Shown here piece by piece: positions 1 through 6,602 of a stretch of DNA of 8,911 nt. A program made the translations under genes and the position numbers. The DNA comes from an uncultured Porphyromonadaceae bacterium. GTDB lineage: Bacteria > Bacteroidota > Bacteroidia > Bacteroidales > Muribaculaceae. A model generated the notes under the pieces. That model saw nothing but the letters and a program-made list of their open reading frames with translations. It ran no database searches and had not been told where the DNA came from. The stretch's first letter is position 1. Each line of letters opens with the position of its first letter. The stretch is taken from assembly GCA_900552325.1 (NCBI GenBank), contig URZG01000075.1, positions 1-8,911 of the forward strand, written 5' to 3'.

Positions 1-68
1 TGCATGTTGCACCTCAACGTGCTCTCCCAAAACAGCTGACGTAATTTATATATTTTCTTATCAGTCAT
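1..68 (-). CDS. Probable radical SAM protein, N-terminal fragment (gene continues past the left edge)
   Basis: An ATG at 68-66 opens a frame that stays open to the window edge and encodes 22 complete residues. It includes LRQLFWESTLRCNM, after which the next codon begins CA (His or Gln). This N-terminus resembles Bacteroidetes radical SAM/SPASM proteins, where a short basic leader is followed by W-E-x-T-x-R-C-N, and the Cys is the first of the CxxxCxxC motif that binds the 4Fe-4S cluster. Only that first Cys (residue 20) is inside the window, so the other two cannot be verified. The start lies one base beyond the stop codon of the upstream Sel1 gene (TAA-G-ATG), which points to translational coupling in the same operon. 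The substrate is unknown. The alternative is a chance open frame of 68 bases, but the family-like wording and the coupled start argue against it. Confidence 0.55.
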   Translation of the reverse strand, partial: MTDKKIYKLRQLFWESTLRCNM

Positions 69-69
69 C

Positions 70-1122
70 TTATTCAAACGTTTTTAACAGCTTAATCAAA
101 TCTTCCGCACTGTTATTACCATACCTGTAAGCCTCTTGCAGATAATACTCAGCCATTCTTTCATCCTGTCCCACACCTCTCCCATGTCGGTAACATTTTG
201 ACAATATATTCATCGCCTCCCCGAGGATGTACCTCGGAGTTTTTTCATCACGGTTATCCACAATCTGCATACACACTTTAAAGGCCTTGTCAAAATCATG
301 TAGATGTTCATAATATAGTTTCCCCAGATTAATCCGGAGAAATTCACTCCGTTCGCCCGTTTCATCGCTTTTTCCTACGGCCAGTTCCAACATCCTTACT
401 ACATCGTACGGACGATTTGCGACTACTCGTGAAGAATCATTATATAACGGACATAAATGGAAAGCCCAGCCTAAGAATTTACCGCTATCATACGTATCGC
501 TTTCACATAGGTAACGGAACCCTTTATCTATATCAACCTTTACATTACTGGGCGAAATCATCCATCCTTTAATTATATCATGTTTTAGTTCTCCTCCGAA
601 AATATGATGTTCAGCCATTATCCTCTTCGCTTTTTTATTCCCTAGTTCTGCCGCCCGAGCATAAAACCTTTCCATATTCCCCGCATCGGATTGGGAGAAA
701 TACAAGAACGGTCTTCGCAAGTATTCAGCGGTTTCACAAATGGCGTCTGCATCATTAGAGTTATATATTTTATCAAGGGACTCTTCAAGGAGGCTTTTGT
801 AGCCTGAACTTTTCTTATTGTCGGCTTGCCAGGCAGCGTAATAAAGCATTGCTCTTGGAGCCCCTGCTTTAGCGGCGAGTTTCATCCATTTTCTTGATTT
901 GGCCACAGCCTCGTCTGCGGTCCGTTCAGACCACAAAAAAGAGAACGCATAATCATTAAGTGCAGTTGGATCGCCCGACTTCGCCTTTGCTTCCAGCTCG
1001 GGCGTGACAACAGAATCATTATAATACCATCTGAACGTCTCCGGTGGCCAGGTCTGCGCAAAGGCGCACTGACAGGCAATGAAGAAGAGCAATATAGATG
1101 TATATGTATCGATCCTTTTCAT
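70..1122 (-). CDS. Exported Sel1-repeat (TPR-like) protein, 350 aa
   Basis: This is an exported helical-repeat protein, probably a protein-binding scaffold in the cell envelope. Residues 1-22 form a signal peptide (MKR, hydrophobic core around 9-20, likely cleavage after AFA). A Cys at residue 17 sits in a poor lipobox context, so signal peptidase I is more likely than lipidation. Sel1-like helix pairs are recognisable at about 45-95 (WMKLAAKAGAPRAM), 150-175 (FYARAAELGNKKAKRIMAEH), 260-290 and 297-345 (ILSKCYRHGRGVGQDERMAEYY). No catalytic motif is visible. It follows the other Sel1 gene after a 5-nt gap and precedes the radical SAM start by 1 nt, so it is co-transcribed with the kinase/phosphatase genes. 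Its DNA looks more AT-rich than its neighbours and its repeats are more degenerate. Sel1 proteins typically mediate protein-protein contacts; the partner here is unknown. Confidence 0.88.
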   Translation of the reverse strand: MKRIDTYTSILLFFIACQCAFAQTWPPETFRWYYNDSVVTPELEAKAKSGDPTALNDYAFSFLWSERTADEAVAKSRKWMKLAAKAGAPRAMLYYAAWQADNKKSSGYKSLLEESLDKIYNSNDADAICETAEYLRRPFLYFSQSDAGNMERFYARAAELGNKKAKRIMAEHHIFGGELKHDIIKGWMISPSNVKVDIDKGFRYLCESDTYDSGKFLGWAFHLCPLYNDSSRVVANRPYDVVRMLELAVGKSDETGERSEFLRINLGKLYYEHLHDFDKAFKVCMQIVDNRDEKTPRYILGEAMNILSKCYRHGRGVGQDERMAEYYLQEAYRYGNNSAEDLIKLLKTFE

Positions 1123-1127
1123 AGATC

Positions 1128-2288
1128 TTACCTTTGATTAAGCCACTGCTGGATACGGACAGCATCGGGATTACCGAGCTGGGCAGCTTCGGCGCTTAGC
1201 GCATCGGCTTTCGACTCGTCGATGGAGGTTCCGCGGCCGAAACGGTACATTGCCGAGAGTTTCTGCAATACATCCGCACGCACATCCTTGTCAGTAAGAT
1301 TGGGATTTTTCAGTACCTTGTTCAGGTAATCGAACGCCTTGGCGAAATCCACCTTCTTGGCATAATAATGCAGTCCGAGGAAATATGCCGCGCGCGGATT
1401 GGAGGCCGCTATCTTGTCGAGATAACTTATTCCCCGGGACTCGTCGGCCGGGATATTGCCTATTCCGGTGTAGTAAAGCTCTCCGAGATTATAATAAGCC
1501 TGCCAATTCCATTGTGCGGCGGAATTTTCCCAGTATCTGAATACTTTCGAATAATCGTCATTACCGGAAAAAGTATTGTAAAAGAACAAGGCGTTTCCGG
1601 CTTTAAGCCAGGAGTTCCCTATCCTCTCACGATTCTTTTTCACATCCGTGGAATATCCGGCATAACGGAACCAGTCATCGGCGGCCTTGGCATAACTTTC
1701 CGACGATTTCTTATAATCGGACGCCTCCAGCGAGACCTCCCCTTTCCGGGAATACATTTCACCGAGCATATCATCGCGGGTGCCGTACAGATCCATCTCA
1801 CTGTTGTCGGTGGAGAAATAAGCCAGACGCGCATTTTCGAGGAGATCTATGGCTTTGTCCACATCCTTTTCAAGGCCGTATTTCCCGGCGCCGTAGTAGT
1901 TGGCGAGATTTATCCGCGCCTGGAACTGAAGGTCAGAGGACACATTTGTATTATCGACACATTTCTGTAAAAGGCGTATACATTCCTGAGGATTCTGCTC
2001 CACCCCTTTTCCCTGCATATAATATACCCCAAGATAAAACTGGGCGGCACCATTTCCTCCTTCGGCGGCCTTACCATACCAGTAGGCGGCTCTGGAAAAA
2101 TCCTGGACCGCGCCCCCCTTTCCGTTGGCATAATTGTAGCCGAGGCAATACTGAGCCTTCACATCATCCTTTGCCGCGAGTTTCTCAAGTTTAGAGATAC
2201 TCATTTTCCAATAATCTTTCGCCCCATACGCCGGAGTCGCAGCCAATAATGCCATAGCTGCAAAAAGGCCAATCACAATCCTTTTCAT
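1128..2288 (-). CDS. Exported Sel1-repeat (TPR-like) protein, 386 aa
   Basis: This is an exported protein with tandem Sel1 repeats. I chose the ATG at 2288 because it begins directly with a signal peptide (MKRIVIGLFAAMALLAATPA, cleavage near AYG). An in-frame ATG at 2318 would add ten hydrophilic residues ahead of it. Repeats with the Sel1 pattern (A-x-x-x-LG-x-Y-x-x-G-x-G, then a second helix A-x-x-W-x-x-KAAE-x-G) are clear at residues 35-76, 77-112, 124-152, 263-296, 297-327 and 338-372. No enzyme motif is visible. It lies directly downstream of the kinase gene (stop at 2328), whose own C-terminus carries Sel1-like helices. A periplasmic contact between the two proteins is therefore plausible but inferred. 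Exported Sel1 proteins commonly act as adaptors; the ligand is unknown. Confidence 0.9.
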   Translation of the reverse strand: MKRIVIGLFAAMALLAATPAYGAKDYWKMSISKLEKLAAKDDVKAQYCLGYNYANGKGGAVQDFSRAAYWYGKAAEGGNGAAQFYLGVYYMQGKGVEQNPQECIRLLQKCVDNTNVSSDLQFQARINLANYYGAGKYGLEKDVDKAIDLLENARLAYFSTDNSEMDLYGTRDDMLGEMYSRKGEVSLEASDYKKSSESYAKAADDWFRYAGYSTDVKKNRERIGNSWLKAGNALFFYNTFSGNDDYSKVFRYWENSAAQWNWQAYYNLGELYYTGIGNIPADESRGISYLDKIAASNPRAAYFLGLHYYAKKVDFAKAFDYLNKVLKNPNLTDKDVRADVLQKLSAMYRFGRGTSIDESKADALSAEAAQLGNPDAVRIQQWLNQR

Positions 2289-2327
2289 AAGTAACTGTCT
2301 TTTAAATTCCCTGTTCATAATGATTTG

Positions 2328-3887
2328 TCAAAACGGATATGCTCCTGCCGAAGGATCATCGTAGTATCCCGTCGCGCGAAGTGTCTCGGCCACCCTTTTG
2401 GCCTGGGAGGTACCGGATCCTGATGAAGCCGCCATGCGGACATACCTGTCAGCCGACTGATATTGTCGTGCCTGAAGATATTTCTCTGCCAAAGGCGCAT
2501 AAGCCTTGGTGTAGCCTTTTGCCGCAAGAGCCTGAAAATCCTGCAAAGTCCGGGCGGCAGCAAACTGCGCGTCAAGATTCTCCGCCGCCGGAGGAGCGGA
2601 ATTAGTCTCCTCGGGCTTGTTCTTCTGGTGTTTGCCCGGAGTCTTTTCAGGTTTATTTTCCTCCCGTTCGGTAACTTTGGGGGCGACATCGGATGTGACG
2701 AGCTCAGATGTTCCCGCTGCGGGAACCACAGCCAAAGAATCAGCCGCCGGATCGGCAGGAACCGTCTGCACTAAAGAATCAACAGGAGCCGCCGGATCGG
2801 AGGCACCGCTCCCTACCGGCAACCCTTTTACGAGCAAAATCGCACCGCCGACCAAAGCGGCGGCACCCAAGGCCCATAACGACGGGCGGAGATAATTGCG
2901 CCATTCAAAAGAGTTACGGGCACGCTTTTTCCCGATCTGAAGCAGACGTGTCACATTACCCTCCGCACCATAATCGGAAATATCCATACCGAGATCTTCG
3001 GCAAGTTTCTCCACTGACTGAGTACGGTCCTCCTTATCTCTGCGCAACGCCTTGAGGAGCGCTTCGCGCACACGTTCCGAAGTATTTTCAGGAAGAACAT
3101 CAAGAATTTTCCTGACAGTGATCTCACTCGATTTTATCGGCCATTTAGCAGTCAGCAGATATAGCATCGTAGCTCCGAGGGCATACACATCGGCCTGTGG
3201 CGTGAAAGTGGTCAGTCCGAGATATTGCTCCTGGGGAGCGAACCCGTCAGTACATCCGGCGGCGGTGAGAGTCGAAGTGGCTTTCCCTTTCTTGTCATAG
3301 TGCTTCGAGAGGCCGAAATCGATCAGCACCGGGCGCAACGAACCGTCGAGTTCCTGTGTCAGGATAATGTTCTCGTGCTTTATATCCAGGTGTGTGATCC
3401 GGTTTTTATGCAGAAGAGAAACAGCCTGGAGTACCGGCCGCATCACACTCATCATCTGCGACTCGGTCAACGGAGTATCCTTGTGCTTACGGATATACCG
3501 CAGGAGATCATCCCCGGCGATAAATTCCATCACATAATAGGCGGTGTTGTTTGTCTTGAACACCTCGTCGATCGCCACAATATTCGGATGAGAGATTTTC
3601 TGCCGGGTTAAACGTTCCGCCTCCGTGATGAAATCATCCAGACCTTCCTCAATGGTGGCCTTGTTGGACTTCAGGTAGGAAAGCGTAAGGTTATCGTCGC
3701 GTTCGCACAATTCTTTCCTGAAATATTCCTTCAGTGCAAGAACCATACCGTCCGACAGACGCGTTACCTTGTATGTGATGCCGAAACCACCGGAACCAAG
3801 CACTTTATCGACACGATACTTGTCATGCGGGGAACTTATAACCGTTCCCGCAGGAAGAGCGCCGACCGATTTCTTATCTTCACCCAT
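2328..3887 (-). CDS. Membrane Ser/Thr protein kinase with a Sel1-like extracytoplasmic tail, 519 aa
   Basis: This is a Hanks-type protein kinase that phosphorylates Ser/Thr on protein substrates. The N-terminal domain (about 24-300) has the glycine loop GSGGFG (31-36), the ATP-binding Lys53 in ALK, a probable helix-C Glu89, the catalytic loop HLDIKHEN (166-173, Asp168), DFG (190-192) and an APQ variant of the APE motif (217-219). The Thr/Ser-rich activation segment (204-208) could be autophosphorylated. A basic stretch (320-324) precedes one transmembrane helix (about 337-354), so the kinase domain should be cytoplasmic. A Pro/Ala/Thr-rich linker (360-435) leads to Sel1-like helices (about 437-505) on the outer face. 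There are no PASTA repeats. The gene starts 5 nt after the PP2C gene, giving a classic kinase/phosphatase pair. The HRD arginine is Leu, so this is a non-RD kinase. Confidence 0.95.
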   Translation of the reverse strand: MGEDKKSVGALPAGTVISSPHDKYRVDKVLGSGGFGITYKVTRLSDGMVLALKEYFRKELCERDDNLTLSYLKSNKATIEEGLDDFITEAERLTRQKISHPNIVAIDEVFKTNNTAYYVMEFIAGDDLLRYIRKHKDTPLTESQMMSVMRPVLQAVSLLHKNRITHLDIKHENIILTQELDGSLRPVLIDFGLSKHYDKKGKATSTLTAAGCTDGFAPQEQYLGLTTFTPQADVYALGATMLYLLTAKWPIKSSEITVRKILDVLPENTSERVREALLKALRRDKEDRTQSVEKLAEDLGMDISDYGAEGNVTRLLQIGKKRARNSFEWRNYLRPSLWALGAAALVGGAILLVKGLPVGSGASDPAAPVDSLVQTVPADPAADSLAVVPAAGTSELVTSDVAPKVTEREENKPEKTPGKHQKNKPEETNSAPPAAENLDAQFAAARTLQDFQALAAKGYTKAYAPLAEKYLQARQYQSADRYVRMAASSGSGTSQAKRVAETLRATGYYDDPSAGAYPF

Positions 3888-3892
3888 ATCGT

Positions 3893-4855
3893 TTATCCGA
3901 AAATTTTCTTTAAGAAAGATCCAATTTTTGATTTAAGCGAAGAACCTGATGCAGAAATCTCCTTTACCTCATCACCCGGCCGGCTGATCGGAGCGGTGAC
4001 AACGGATATATTCTCGGTATCATGCGATTCTTCCTGTACAGTCTCCGGATCCGAAACGACATCCGCATCATGATTGAGAGAGTCTGCGCCTTCATCTTTA
4101 TTCACGGACTCAACCGATATCAGACAGGCAGTGTTATTATCGGATGAGTTTTCCGAAAGGCGTGCCAGTTCCCGGATCTTCCATTCATCATCCTTCGGGG
4201 AGGAAAGAATCTCAAGCAGCATTTTGTCGGATACCTTGTCGAGCACTCCGTCAGTACACATGAAGAAATAGTCGCCGGCCTCAACATCGGTTATCTCCAT
4301 TGTAGTGGCCGTAGGGCGCTCTTCGCCGGGAGCCACATACCCAATGCATCGTGTGATTACATTTTTCCGGGGATGATCGAGCGCCTCCTGGGGGGTAATC
4401 ACACCCGAGTGCACTAAGGAATTGACCAACGAATGATCCTCGCTCTGATACAGTATTCCGGTTTCAGGACGCACATGGTATATACGGCTGTCGCCTATAT
4501 GTGCCGCCATCACCCCGCCTCCATGCACGCAAAGGAAGGTCAGGGTCGTGGCCATCTCCCTTGTGCTGTCGTTCATCCACCGGTTAAGAGCACGAAAAGC
4601 CCGGTCAAGAACCAATGTAAATTCCGCGGGGGTGAATTCCTGTGAACAATCGACCCGCTCCATGTAAGAGCCGATGGCATCCGCTACGGTGCGCGACGCC
4701 ACTTCCCCTTTTTCAAGACCGCCCACTCCGTCGCAAACGACAAAGGTGCGCGTCTCCCGCGACGGCATGTCACAGTCAGGGTATCTGGCGTCCTCCTGAT
4801 TGCCCCTTCTACCTTTCTGATGGAAAGAATAGGGTTGTCCGAGTGTAATCTTCAT
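3893..4855 (-). CDS. PP2C-family (PPM) Ser/Thr protein phosphatase with C-terminal extension, 320 aa
   Basis: This is a metal-dependent Ser/Thr phosphatase, expected to reverse the neighbouring kinase. The PP2C motifs appear in order: RGNQEDARY (17-25, metal-binding Asp22), DGVGG (42-46), GDSRIY (121-126), EDHSLV (139-144), CTDGVLD (200-206) and DNNTA (239-243). The four acidic metal positions are all present, so the enzyme should be active. The catalytic domain ends near residue 250. A 70-residue tail follows: an acidic, probably disordered stretch and then a basic amphipathic segment, LKSKIGSFLKKIFG (307-320), which could touch the membrane or a partner. There is no signal peptide, so it should be cytoplasmic. 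Its ATG overlaps the stop of the upstream FHA gene by one base (TGATG), implying translational coupling. The kinase gene begins 5 nt after its stop. Confidence 0.95.
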   Translation of the reverse strand: MKITLGQPYSFHQKGRRGNQEDARYPDCDMPSRETRTFVVCDGVGGLEKGEVASRTVADAIGSYMERVDCSQEFTPAEFTLVLDRAFRALNRWMNDSTREMATTLTFLCVHGGGVMAAHIGDSRIYHVRPETGILYQSEDHSLVNSLVHSGVITPQEALDHPRKNVITRCIGYVAPGEERPTATTMEITDVEAGDYFFMCTDGVLDKVSDKMLLEILSSPKDDEWKIRELARLSENSSDNNTACLISVESVNKDEGADSLNHDADVVSDPETVQEESHDTENISVVTAPISRPGDEVKEISASGSSLKSKIGSFLKKIFG

Positions 4856-5583
4856 CAGTCAAGTCTATCGAAACGGAACTTAGTGGAACCCATCACTATG
4901 GTGTCTCCGAAATTCAGCGATACGGACTCACCGTTCATAAGAACGGAACCGTTATGGATCACCGGATTGGCAGCTTTGATTACCGTAAGTTTGAACGAAT
5001 ATCCATGGCCGGTGTGGTTCATATCGATCTGAACCGAACGGCGCGACATCGTATTGTCGCCTTTGATCGATATATCGGATGGCGCCGAGGCATCCTCTCG
5101 GCCCACGATATTGCGTCCTTCGCGCAGAGGATAATCCTTGTTGAACCAGTTTTTCCGCAACAGCACAAGTTTACCGCGTATGAGCTGCAACACATCCGAA
5201 TCTGCATGTACTGTTTTAGTGGGCTGACGCACTTCGGCGGTAATACGTCCTTTGCATCGTGGACAGGCAAACTCCTTGTGTCCCGGCTTCGAGGACTGGA
5301 ATACAAGAATATGATCCTTGCAGTGAGGACATTTCTCCTCATATTTCTCTCCGACCTTAAAATCCGTTCCGAGGCATATCGGCTCGACATTCGAGAAGTC
5401 GGGTGCCGGTGGCGTCGCAGGTATTTCCTGCGGCGTTTTTCCGGTGATTTTCACGCGCATTTTCTTCCCGCAATGGGGACACGCAATAGGATACACCCCT
5501 GTTTTTTCGGGACGTTTCAGTTTTATCTGCTTAGCGCACTCCGGGTTGACGCATTTAAGCACCAGTAATTCGTTCTGTTCCAT
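4855..5583 (-). CDS. Double zinc-ribbon FHA-domain protein, 242 aa
   Basis: This is a cytoplasmic phosphothreonine-reader candidate. Two zinc-ribbon-like units come first, with Cys pairs at 11/16 and 35/38, then at 85/88 and 107/110 (CPHCKD and CPRCKG). A Thr/Pro-rich linker separates them. The C-terminal FHA domain (about 135-242) has the expected landmarks: NIVGRE (158-163), MSRRSVQI (179-186, Ser180/Arg181) and HNGSVLMNG (210-218, the NG turn). FHA domains bind pThr peptides, so this protein probably reads marks made by the downstream kinase. No membrane segment or signal peptide is visible. The gene starts 5 nt after the acidic protein gene and its stop overlaps the PP2C start by one base. 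The zinc ribbons may bind nucleic acid or another protein; the sequence does not decide. Confidence 0.9.
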   Translation of the reverse strand: MEQNELLVLKCVNPECAKQIKLKRPEKTGVYPIACPHCGKKMRVKITGKTPQEIPATPPAPDFSNVEPICLGTDFKVGEKYEEKCPHCKDHILVFQSSKPGHKEFACPRCKGRITAEVRQPTKTVHADSDVLQLIRGKLVLLRKNWFNKDYPLREGRNIVGREDASAPSDISIKGDNTMSRRSVQIDMNHTGHGYSFKLTVIKAANPVIHNGSVLMNGESVSLNFGDTIVMGSTKFRFDRLD

Positions 5584-5588
5584 AGAAA

Positions 5589-6395
5589 TCAGCCAAGCAT
5601 ATCCTGTGCCAGAGAGTCAGCACCAAACTCATCGAGGTTGTTGTCGTCGGCAGCAAGGTAAGTATTGTCGTCGTTTATCTCGATTTCAGCATCACCCACA
5701 GTCGTTCCAGTATTGAGTGCCACCAGGTCTCCGTTCTCGTCTACGAAAGGATTACCATCCGGATCACCGAGCACGTCAAGCACATCATCACCGTCTATAT
5801 CGATCATCGTAAGGTGGTTGCCCTGATCGTCATGGAAAGAGACTACCGTGGTTGCCTCTCCATTCACGTTGTAGACCGTCCCGATCTCATCGAAATTAAT
5901 AACATCAACCATATCTATATCGTTAGGATCGATCATCTCTTCGGAGATAATGGCTTCAGCTATCTCATCAGGATTCACCGGGTCCTGTGTCGGTTCATCA
6001 ACACTGATGACGGTCTCCACTTCTGTTTCAGGGACATTTTCTTCCGGAGTATCTATCGAAATCTCGATCTCCTCCTCTGGGATGGAAACTGTCTCCTCGG
6101 AAGATGCCTGTGGCTGAGGCGTAGTCTGTGCGGCGCTCTGGGGTTGGGTGGCAGTCTGCGGGTGCGCCTCCTGTTGGGTCTGAGCGTTTGTACCGGCAGT
6201 CTCCTGTTCCGGCTGCGCAGTGACCTCCTGCGCCTCTTCCTGCACCTCCTCCTCGCCGGAGCGGGTGGCGGCATAAGCTGCTGCGGCTCCTCCGATTCCT
6301 GCTGCCGCGGCTGCCCCTGCGGTAGCGGCGATTCCTGATCTGTTCTTATCGTTCTTTCCCTTTCCGGGCTGGTTGATAGGCTTTGTGTCGTTCAT
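5589..6395 (-). CDS. Acidic Ala/Gln-rich protein of unknown function, 268 aa; first gene of the kinase operon
   Basis: I do not recognise a named family. Residues 1-20 are polar and basic. Residues 21-43 form an Ala/Gly segment (GIAATAGAAAAAGIGGAAAA) that could be a weak transmembrane or packing helix. Residues 46-135 are Glu/Gln/Thr/Pro-rich and probably disordered, with many Thr next to acidic residues or Pro (TPEE, PETEVET). The C-terminal part (about 165-268) looks folded and highly acidic, with Asp/Gly-rich turns such as DIDGDDVLD (199-207) and DPDGNPFVDENGDL (211-224) that resemble calcium-binding loops. A promoter 40-71 nt upstream makes it the first gene of the unit, and the A-rich leader lacks a Shine-Dalgarno site, as is usual in Bacteroidetes. 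Its position beside FHA, PP2C and kinase genes makes it a good candidate phosphorylation target, but this is inference. Confidence 0.85.
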   Translation of the reverse strand: MNDTKPINQPGKGKNDKNRSGIAATAGAAAAAGIGGAAAAYAATRSGEEEVQEEAQEVTAQPEQETAGTNAQTQQEAHPQTATQPQSAAQTTPQPQASSEETVSIPEEEIEISIDTPEENVPETEVETVISVDEPTQDPVNPDEIAEAIISEEMIDPNDIDMVDVINFDEIGTVYNVNGEATTVVSFHDDQGNHLTMIDIDGDDVLDVLGDPDGNPFVDENGDLVALNTGTTVGDAEIEINDDNTYLAADDNNLDEFGADSLAQDMLG

Positions 6396-6434
6396 TGCTG
6401 ATTATATTTATTTTGTTATTTCTTTGTGATGTTG

Positions 6435-6466
6435 CAAAGTTAACGGCTCGAGGGCCGGAATTGCAA
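6435..6466 (-). promoter_or_regulatory. Bacteroidetes-type promoter of the kinase/phosphatase operon
   Basis: On the minus strand the -7 box TAACTTTG (6442-6435) matches the Bacteroidetes consensus TAnnTTTG exactly. A TTG -33 element (6466-6464) lies 21 nt upstream, which is the usual spacing. Transcription should start near 6428, leaving a leader of about 33 nt before the ATG at 6395. No comparable box was found in the short gaps between the downstream genes, so this promoter probably serves the whole unit down to the left edge. Confidence 0.8.
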
Positions 6467-6483
6467 GTATTTTCCCATTATAA

Positions 6484-6512
6484 GTACGAACCCCGGGGAT
6501 TTCTGTACGAAC
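6484..6512 (-). promoter_or_regulatory. Candidate LytTR operator (direct repeat GTTCGTAC, 21-bp period)
   Basis: Two exact copies of GTTCGTAC read on the minus strand (6512-6505 and 6491-6484), offset by 21 bp, or two helical turns. LytTR regulators bind pairs of imperfect 9-bp direct repeats with a GTTN[AG][TG] core, spaced about 21 bp apart. Both cores here read GTTCGT and fit, although the three bases before each core fit poorly. The site lies roughly 55-85 bp upstream of the predicted start, a normal position for an activator, and a LytTR gene is encoded at 8049-8444. Binding is inferred. Confidence 0.5.
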
Positions 6513-6527
6513 ATGAAATTCCCGGGG
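6491..6527. repeat. GC-rich inverted repeat (13-nt arms, 11-nt loop)
   Basis: The arms CCCCGGGGATTTC (6491-6503) and GAAATTCCCGGGG (6515-6527) pair with one non-Watson-Crick position. The hairpin lies between the caspase stop and the next promoter and overlaps the direct repeat described at 6484-6512. It lacks a U-tract in either direction, so it is not a textbook intrinsic terminator. It could act as a weak terminator for the caspase unit or as part of the operator. Confidence 0.5.
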
Positions 6528-6569
6528 ATAATATAAGGTGCCGGACTAAAACGCGGCCGGTCAGTTGCT

Positions 6570-6593
6570 GCGATTTCTTTACGAAAGTATCGC
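6570..6593 (-). terminator. Weak hairpin after the caspase gene, possible terminator
   Basis: Outer arms GCGAT/ATCGC and inner arms CTTT/AAAG can form a short stem with a 3-nt loop and a small internal bulge, starting 10 nt past the caspase stop. It has no clear U-tract, so termination activity is uncertain and some read-through into the next unit is possible. Confidence 0.25.
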
Positions 6594-6602
6594 GTATCCG
6601 TC

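Noticed and set aside
1368..1970. Plus-strand open frame of 200 codons
   Set aside because: It lies antisense to the Sel1 gene, and no promoter or recognisable domain was found; other long plus-strand frames at 4954-5568, 5814-6338 and 7402-8022 were rejected for the same reason.
2289..2318. Longer Sel1 start at 2318
   Set aside because: It would put ten polar residues in front of an otherwise clean signal peptide beginning at 2288.
2315..2689. Arg/Pro-rich minus-strand frame of 124 codons
   Set aside because: It is an out-of-frame reading of the kinase linker and tail, whose Ala/Pro/Glu-rich codons yield Arg-rich translations.
2710..2726. Perfect palindrome GTTCCCGC-T-GCGGGAAC
   Set aside because: It sits inside the kinase coding sequence (VPAAG codons) with no promoter nearby; most likely a by-product of coding.
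2328..5583. Type VI secretion threonine-phosphorylation cassette (kinase, PP2C, FHA)
   Set aside because: The gene types are similar, but no secretion structural gene is in the window and the FHA proteins carry zinc ribbons; the context is Sel1, LytTR and caspase instead.
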